A DNA stretch of 64,000 nucleotides. Origin: Tridacna crocea (taxonomy: Eukaryota > Mollusca > Bivalvia > Cardiida > Cardiidae). Under the pieces are notes generated by a model. That model had not been told where the DNA came from and made no database searches. It saw only the letters and a program-made list of their open reading frames with translations. Location of the stretch: NCBI GenBank assembly GCA_943736015.1, contig OX031061.1, forward strand, positions 61,820,192 to 61,884,191, given 5' to 3'. Of this stretch, positions 59,201 through 64,000 are shown in pieces (position 1 is the first letter of the stretch; each line of letters starts with the position of its first letter). Both the position numbers and the translations under genes were made by a program.

Positions 59201-61678
59201 GAGCTTTTTCCACAACCCAGAAATCTCCTTGTACTACAAAGGTGTACATTTAAACTGAAGGATAGTAACTCATTCATAAAGAGGGAAACTGTAGTGTGGT
59301 CTGCGCCAAAGAGATGGGATTACCTTCTCCACAAGCATGTCACTGAATATTGCAGTGAAAAATGCATCATACCTAAAGAAGAGGCGGATGAAAATGGAAG
59401 AACAAAACTGGCTATACTTAACAGAAAACTCTATCCACAGGACAAGGAGTTTCAAAAGGAATTGGCTCTATCTACTGCTGATATGAATCAAAAACAAAAT
59501 GACCTTATGCAGATGTCAATGGCCTGTTCAGCTATGAGTAATGAACAAGTTTTAGAGACTCTCATACTTGATGGCACAGAGGGGGCAATAAAAGAAAAAA
59601 ATAACAGAAACTATATGGTTATTAGAAATGAAAAAGCTAATGGAAAGAGTCGATTTTTCTTAAAGGATGGGTGTGCTTGGGATAACAGATTAGGGACCAG
59701 TGTAAATCAAACTTTTGCCATTGATGAATCAAACAACCTTACAGGAGTAAGTAAACAAGGAGATGAGTATTGTATGAAGAAACGTTTGGATAGGAAGAAT
59801 GTTTGGGTTCCAGTAAATCCACAGCCAAAGGAGATCATAATACTACATAAATATTGGACAGCTTTAAAGAGTTGTCCTTTTTACAGAAAAAGAATAACCA
59901 GTATACTAGAAGCTCCAGAGAGACTGGATTTTCTGAAATCAAAGGCTTTAGTTGAATATTATACAATGTCATATAGCTCAAATATCAGCATACCTATGAA
60001 ACTGAAGGAAATATTCAAAAGCAGGGAAAAACAGAGAGAACAAAGGGACATGACGGATAATATGGATCAGGACGAGAATCAACAGGTGAAAAGAAAGTTT
60101 GAAGAAATGAAAGATGCTGATGAAACTGCAGACAGGTCTTTGGCTGAAAATATGGATGAATGTAAATCCGAGCTTGATGATTCACAGGTAAACAGTAGTG
60201 TAGTTGATGAAGAGACTGAGGAAGTTGCTGTTTACCTGCCTGTTACCAGTATGTTTATGACTGGAAGCCAGACATGGGAGGTTCTACTATCTGAAGAACC
60301 TGTATCATCAGTCTTGTCTGGGCCTCATCACAAAGATTTCATAGTTGTTACCACAGATGAGACAGGAGAAGAAGGAATGAAAAGTGCACCTTGCCAAGAT
60401 GGGTTGGCATGGGATGGCTGCTCATTCCAGTGTACAAATCAACTTTTTGTTCTTGATGGTGAGAAACTTGGTAGGACTGTCGTGATCAAGGATGGACTTT
60501 ACTGTGTTAAAAGAAAAGAAAAAAAGGCTTTTGTGTATGAAACCATTAAGCCACAGCCCAAACAGATTGTGACAATACGCAGAACTTGGATGAAGTTGAA
60601 GAGTATGCCTTGGTACAGAAAGCGTTGTTCAAAAATCATTGATGCACCAGAAAAGTTTTCCCATCTGAAAACAAAGACTGTTATTGAATACTTAAAACAG
60701 GAAATTGGAGAGAATGAAATGGATGATGTTGCATTACTAAAATCCTTTACAGAAATCAGTACTCAGGATAAAGACAATGATATACAACACTGCTCAGATC
60801 AAGACATGACAGAGGCAAGTGAAGATGAAAACCCAATTCCAGAGGGATCTACCAAAACAGTTAAGAAAAAAGAAAGAAGCAGTAAAGTAAAGAGTTCACC
60901 TGTATTCCACAAGTCAAAATCAGTGTATAGTAAACCATACTTCACCCCTCCAAATGAGGAAAGATCGTACCGCTCTGAGAGACTAAAGAACAGACAAGTT
61001 AAAAGATTAAAGGCCAGCCATGAGGAAGATGATCAGAAAGAGGAACAGCCTGAAACGGACGATATACAGAGAGTGACTGCAAAGGAGGTTAAAGTAAAGG
61101 AGGTTAATGTAGAGGAACTTAAAGTATCTCCAAAAAAGAGTGTTGCTACTGTATCTCCTAAACAAAGTACTGCTGGTAAAAAACTGAGTAGCCCTTTTTC
61201 AGAAGAAATGATGAGTACAGAAAATTCATTTGAGGTAATGCTCACAGAAACCGGAGTTTCATCTGTTAGAAAACTTCCCTTAGGTAAGAATTTTGTTGTT
61301 GTTGAGGTCGAAAAAGATGCAGCAGATAGACGAAAAGTTTTACGGGACCAATACTCGTGGGACTCTAAAACAGGGACGACTCTCAATCAAAAGTATAGTT
61401 TAACACCAGACAACAAATTGACATTTGTCACGGAAAGAGAGGGGAAGTACTATAAAAAGAAGAAGGAAAATGGTAAGTGGATCTATGAACTGTATGATCC
61501 ACAGCCAAAAGAGCTTGTAACTTTGCACAGATACTGGGTGAAGGGAAAATCAGCAACACCGTTGGTGAAAAGAGTCACAACTGTAACAGAAGCACCGAAG
61601 AGACTTGCATTCCTGAAGTCACGAGTTTTGATTGAATATTCCACGGCACCAAAAATGTGCTTCAAAAATACTGTTTAA
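56161..61678 (+). CDS. Zinc-finger protein with five tandem copies of an unrecognised ~140-residue domain
   Basis: Join 56161-56224 and 57825-61678: 1305 codons in one frame. ATG 56161 follows an acceptor (ATTTCAG at 56152), so a non-coding 5' exon is likely. Residues 13-35 form one C2H2 finger (C15, C18, H31, H35; C-x2-C-x12-H-x3-H) split by the intron after T21. Five repeats follow at about 155-296, 395-530, 591-735, 828-980 and 1150-1296. Each runs: helix with LL/VLL near an acidic pair; NY.VIRN-like strand; DG.AW; NQ.FA.D; G.YC.K; PQPK..I.L.R; a Y.KR step; EAPE.L.FLK.K.LVEYY. Linkers are acidic except 981-1149, which is Lys/Ser-rich with nuclear-localisation-like runs (VKKKERSSKVK, RLKNRQVKRLK). 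I do not know the domain. A nuclear DNA- or protein-binding role is inferred only from the finger and basic linker. The stop TAA lies inside the TTAA of a hairpin element. Confidence 0.9.
56290..56518 (-). repeat. TTAA-hairpin element, subfamily 1
   Basis: TTAACCCATTACCACACAAT to ATGTGGTAAAGAGTTAA; near-perfect stem. In the intron of the five-repeat gene. Confidence 0.92.
56555..56740 (-). repeat. TTAA-hairpin element, left half diverged
   Basis: TTAAAGAATGTTTGCTGG to GTAGTAACAGGTTAA; tip AATGGTAACAAGC. Confidence 0.72.
56765..56890 (-). repeat. TTAA-hairpin core fragment
   Basis: AAAACATTGCAGGTAAATGA and GCTGGTTAGCAGC. Confidence 0.6.
56893..57240 (+). repeat. CTAGATGGC-TTCTAC repeat, one-ended copy
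   Basis: CATTATCTCCCGCTGACTAG, GGGTACAGAACCGGATTAC, AAATGCTACCTGGTGCG, TTATAGCACATATTACTACC. Confidence 0.72.
57318..57560 (+). repeat. TTAA-hairpin element, diverged
   Basis: TTAACCCTTTACTTTGCCAT to GAAGTGTGTTACC; tip GCTTGTTAGTAGC. A right-end fragment of another copy lies just upstream (57245-57311). Confidence 0.7.
57570..57796 (+). repeat. TTAA-hairpin element, subfamily 1
   Basis: TTAACCCTTCACCACAGGAC to TGTGGGAAAGGGTTAA; ends 28 bp before the large exon. Confidence 0.87.
57825..61678 (+). CDS. Large terminal exon of the five-repeat protein
   Basis: Acceptor TTTATTTATTTACAG at 57824; 3854 nt without a stop until TAA 61676. It completes the finger with VDLKSLHHHMRQH and carries all five repeats. 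A TTAA-hairpin element ends at 57796, only 28 bp before the exon. Confidence 0.93.
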
Positions 61679-61882
61679 CTCTTTAATAACCATTTGACAA
61701 AATTTCAGACTTGTCAGAATTTTAAAACAATTGCAGACAACAAATTGAATGTGAATCGAATGATAGGAATTTATTTCTGAAGTGTGGGAAAAGGAAAAAA
61801 TGCTGGTTGCTAGCATTTTCTCCTTTTCCCACAATGTTTTCAAAAGCCTTCATGCCTTAGGGTTGGGATTAATTGGTAAATC
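61675..61882 (+). repeat. TTAA-hairpin element starting at the stop codon of the five-repeat gene
   Basis: TTAACTCTTTAATAACCAT at the left, whose TAA (61676-61678) is the stop codon; tip GCTGGTTGCTAGC; right end diverged (TTAATTGGTAAATCAG). Confidence 0.82.
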
Positions 61883-61887
61883 AGATG

Positions 61888-62008
61888 AGAAAATCTGAGC
61901 TTATCCATATTAAAACGTAATTGTGGCTTTTATAGCAGGATTTACCTATTTAAGGGTAGAAAAATTGTGGGAACTGAAGCAGATTTCTCCCCTATCCCAC
62001 CGTAGTTT
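61888..62008 (+). repeat. Degenerate TTAA-hairpin fragment
   Basis: AATTGTGGGAACTGAAGCAG and TTTCTCCCCTATCCCACCG. Confidence 0.45.
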
Positions 62009-62236
62009 TAACCCATTACCACACAATCCCTACTTTTGACGCCCCTGAGAAAGATGCCTTCAGAAAACATTGTGGGAAAAGGAGAAAATGCTGGTAACCA
62101 GCATTTTCTCCTTTTCCCACGATGTTTTCTACCCTTCACAAAACAAATTTCAAATTTTCAGTCACTCTTATTTTGTCTTCTGTAAATGCTTTCATTTTGG
62201 GCAGGCCTAAAATATTGTTGTTTGGTAATAAGTTAA
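62008..62236 (-). repeat. TTAA-hairpin element, subfamily 1
   Basis: TTAACCCATTACCACACAAT to TTTGGTAATAAGTTAA. Confidence 0.92.
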
Positions 62237-62255
62237 AAGCCTTCTACTTTAGCTC

Positions 62256-62536
62256 TTAACGAAACCACAAAATTTCAGACTAGTCTAAAATTGGAAGCAT
62301 TATCAAATAGTAAAACTAAATGTAGCAAAAATTATGATTTTTTTCTTGGAAATGGTAGAAAAATATTTAGGAAGAGGAGAAAATGCTGGTTACCAGCATT
62401 TTCTTCTTTTTCCACAATGTTTGCTAGCCATTTTCAGACTACCATTCTTTTCACTTTTTGGCTGCTTTTTAGTTGTAGCCTGCTGATGCTTGCGATTTTG
62501 ACTAGTCCAAAATTTTGTCCTTTGGCACAGTGTTAG
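62256..62536. repeat. TTAA-hairpin element with the same arm on both sides
   Basis: Left ACAAAATTTCAGACTAGTCT, right TTTTGACTAGTCCAAAATTT: both outer halves are the GACTGGTCCAAA type, so it is symmetrical from end to end. Confidence 0.75.
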
Positions 62537-62543
62537 CTTTAAG

Positions 62544-62774
62544 TTCAATCCTTTACTACACAATCCTGACTTTTCATGACCCTGGGAAAGCGGCCTTATG
62601 AAAAAATTGTTGGAAAAGGAGAAAATGCTGGTAACCAGCATTTTCTCCTTTTCCCACAATGTTTTTCTGTCCTTCCCAAAATAAATTTTGATTTTTCATT
62701 TACGCTTATATTACTGTCTGCAAATGCTTTTAGTTCTGACTTGTCATAAATCTTGTTATACTGTAAAGAGTTCA
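62544..62774 (-). repeat. TTAA-hairpin element with TTCA at both ends
   Basis: TTCAATCCTTTACTACACAA to CTGTAAAGAGTTCA. Tip GCTGGTAACCAGC, long near-perfect stem. Confidence 0.88.
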
Positions 62775-62921
62775 ATTAAACCTTGTTGTTCAAAGAAGAT
62801 GAGACAAGAATCTAAAAAACAGAATGACCAAGAAAAATATCAAGGATTTCAGTAAAAATTGTATGTAATTACTATAGTATTTGTTGCTCTGTATTGAGTT
62901 ACCTTTCTTTATGTCACATGT

Positions 62922-62972
62922 CATCATTTTCTCCTTTTCCCTCAATGTTTTCCTATGGCTTGTTCCGTAAGA
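62922..62972 (+). repeat. TTAA-hairpin right arm fragment
   Basis: TCATTTTCTCCTTTTCCCTC then AATGTTTTCC. Confidence 0.5.
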
Positions 62973-63201
62973 TTAACCCATTACCACACAATCCCTACTT
63001 TTGACAACCCTGAGAAAGAAGCCCTTAGAAAACATTGTGGGAAAAGCAGAAAATGCTGGTAACCAGCATTTTCTCCTTTTCCCACATTGTTTTCTACCCT
63101 TCACAAAACTAATTTCAAATTTTCAGTCACTTTTACTTTGTCGTCTGCAAGTGATGTAGATTTTGACAAATCAAAAACTTTGTCATTTGGTAAGGAGTTA
63201 A
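62973..63201 (-). repeat. TTAA-hairpin element, subfamily 1
   Basis: TTAACCCATTACCACACAAT to TTTGGTAAGGAGTTAA. Confidence 0.92.
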
Positions 63202-63229
63202 TGAAAGAAATGTTTAGTTTGGCAAAGGG

Positions 63230-63432
63230 TTTATCCTTTACAACTCAATCTCAGATTTTGAAATAGGAAGAAGCCTTTCAAAAACATTGTGAGAAAAGGA
63301 GGACATGCCAATTCCTTTCTTCTACAATGTTTTCTATCCTTTTAAAGACAAATGTTATCATTTGAGCCATGTTTGACTCGTGGTTTTCAAATTCAGGCAT
63401 GTCCGACTTTTTCTTGTTTGGTAAGAATTTAA
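63230..63432 (-). repeat. TTAA-hairpin element, tip deleted
   Basis: TTTATCCTTTACAACTCAAT to TTTGGTAAGAATTTAA; the tip reads ACATGCCAATTCC and no longer pairs. Confidence 0.72.
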
Positions 63433-63450
63433 TGGATCGTGAAATCAATG

Positions 63451-63934
63451 TAACTCATTACCAATCGACGATATTTTAGGCTTGTCCATATCAAAAGCAT
63501 TTGCAGAGGACAAAATAAAAGTGACTGAAATTTTGAAATTTGTTTTGTGAATGATAGAAAACATTCTAGGAAAAGGAGAAATTGCTGGTTACCAGCATTT
63601 TCTCTTTTTCCCACAATGTTTTCTAGAGGCTTCTTTCGGTGAGCGTGTCGACCTCATGACCTGGTGGTTGTGAGTTCGATACCCGGTTGAGGCGAACTTT
63701 CTTTCCGGTGTATTTATGCCTCTCACCTTTGCAGCAGCATGTGAGAAATGTAGTCGGTGGCTTTGGAAAGAAATTAGTGTTAGTACTGGTATGAGAACGC
63801 CAGGAAACACATGTGCATCTCTGACTGCCATGATACGACCTTAGCTGTTAAAGTGGCGTTAAACCCCAACACAACCAATAACAAGCATCTTTCTTAGGGT
63901 CATCAAAAGTAGATATTGTGTGGTTATGGGTTAA
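63451..63934 (+). repeat. TTAA-hairpin element split by a SINE
   Basis: Left part 63451-63637 from TAACTCATTACCAATCGACG to AGAGGCTTCTTTC; right part 63885-63934 from AGCATCTTTCTTAGGGTC to GGTTATGGGTTAA. Confidence 0.88.
63637..63884 (+). repeat. tRNA-derived SINE, type A, inside a hairpin element
   Basis: GGTGAGCGTGTCGACCTCAT, B box GTGAGTTCGATACCC, tail GCTGTTAAAGTGGCGTTAAA. Flanks GCTTCTTTC and GCATCTTTC look like a target-site duplication. Confidence 0.85.
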
Positions 63935-64000
63935 ATGTGACCGAAAATTATAGGAATATGACAATAACAGTTTAGTGATTTACCCCTGTGGTTCTAGGAT

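Noticed and set aside
28312..63614. Many short ORFs reading ENIVGKGENAGNQHFLLFPQCF or its reverse-strand equivalents
   Set aside because: They are frames through the TTAA-hairpin stem on both strands. The stem lacks stops by chance of sequence; there is no start or length consistency and frames break outside the stem.

Overview
The window is eukaryotic nuclear DNA: AT-rich, with GT-AG introns, few and widely spaced genes, and a very heavy load of small repeats. The repeat types (tRNA-derived SINEs ending in a 'GTTAAAGTGGCGTTAAACCCC'-like tail, palindromes built on CGGATCAGCCTGCGCAG, GACGGA microsatellites) and an intron-rich mitochondrial protease gene suggest a bivalve mollusc. That placement is an inference from recall of such repeats, not a search.

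Genes. (1) 1-15816, plus strand: the last 12 coding segments (411 codons) of a YME1/FtsH-type AAA zinc metalloprotease, entered in the middle of its Walker A motif, with a 3' UTR that probably reaches about 18.19 kb. (2) 41698-42321, plus: an intronless 207-residue protein of unknown function ending in a CaaX-like CSIL. (3) 56161-61678, plus: a two-coding-exon, 1305-residue protein with one C2H2 zinc finger split by an intron, followed by five diverged copies of a ~140-residue domain I do not recognise. (4) Two decayed pogo/Tigger-like transposases on the minus strand (22.1-22.56 kb and 48.96-50.04 kb). Everything else is repeat or apparently non-coding.

The dominant feature is a set of short (about 200-290 bp) elements bounded by TTAA, starting roughly CCCTTTACC and ending GGTAAAGGG, with a near-perfect hairpin (stem about 30 bp per arm) in the middle. 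More than 50 two-ended copies and about 20 fragments make up about a fifth of the window. I call them TTAA-hairpin elements. Strand convention: '+' has the GACTGGTCCAAATTGAAAGC half on the left and centre GGTTACC; '-' has GACGCCCCTGAGAAAGAAGC on the left and centre GGTAACC. Subfamilies: 1 (hairpin tip GCTGG), 2 (ends CCCAAACAAGCCCTGG, tip GCTCG), 3 (ends CCCCATAAGGC, tip GCTCGTCACGAGC), 4 (tip CAGACTGCAC, arm GACAGTGTAGATCAAGATC), and C, a variant of 1 with CCCAAACAATCCCTGG ends. Three independent comparisons inside the window show insertion into TTAA with duplication of those four bases: a transposase frame interrupted at TTAA (49.3 kb), and two occupied/empty site pairs between copies of a segmental duplication (27.34/34.64 kb and 28.58/36.38 kb). 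The TTAA target and CCCT-type ends are like piggyBac-group elements, so the simplest reading is a non-autonomous foldback family moved by a piggyBac-like transposase.

Layout: 0-18.2 kb protease gene with hairpins, MITEs and SINEs in its introns; 18.5-20 kb a 52-bp minisatellite grown from one arm of the subfamily-4 hairpin; 24.4-29.5 kb and 32.7-37.1 kb a large direct duplication; 37.1-38.5 kb a further tandem region; 40.2-40.8 and 44.0-45.1 kb a second duplication flanking gene 2; 45.8-47.1 kb a 60-75-bp tandem array with a palindromic MITE inserted in it; 48.1-50.0 kb hairpins and a dead transposase; 50.7-53.5 kb a 2.8-kb inverted-repeat element; 54-64 kb dense hairpins around gene 3.
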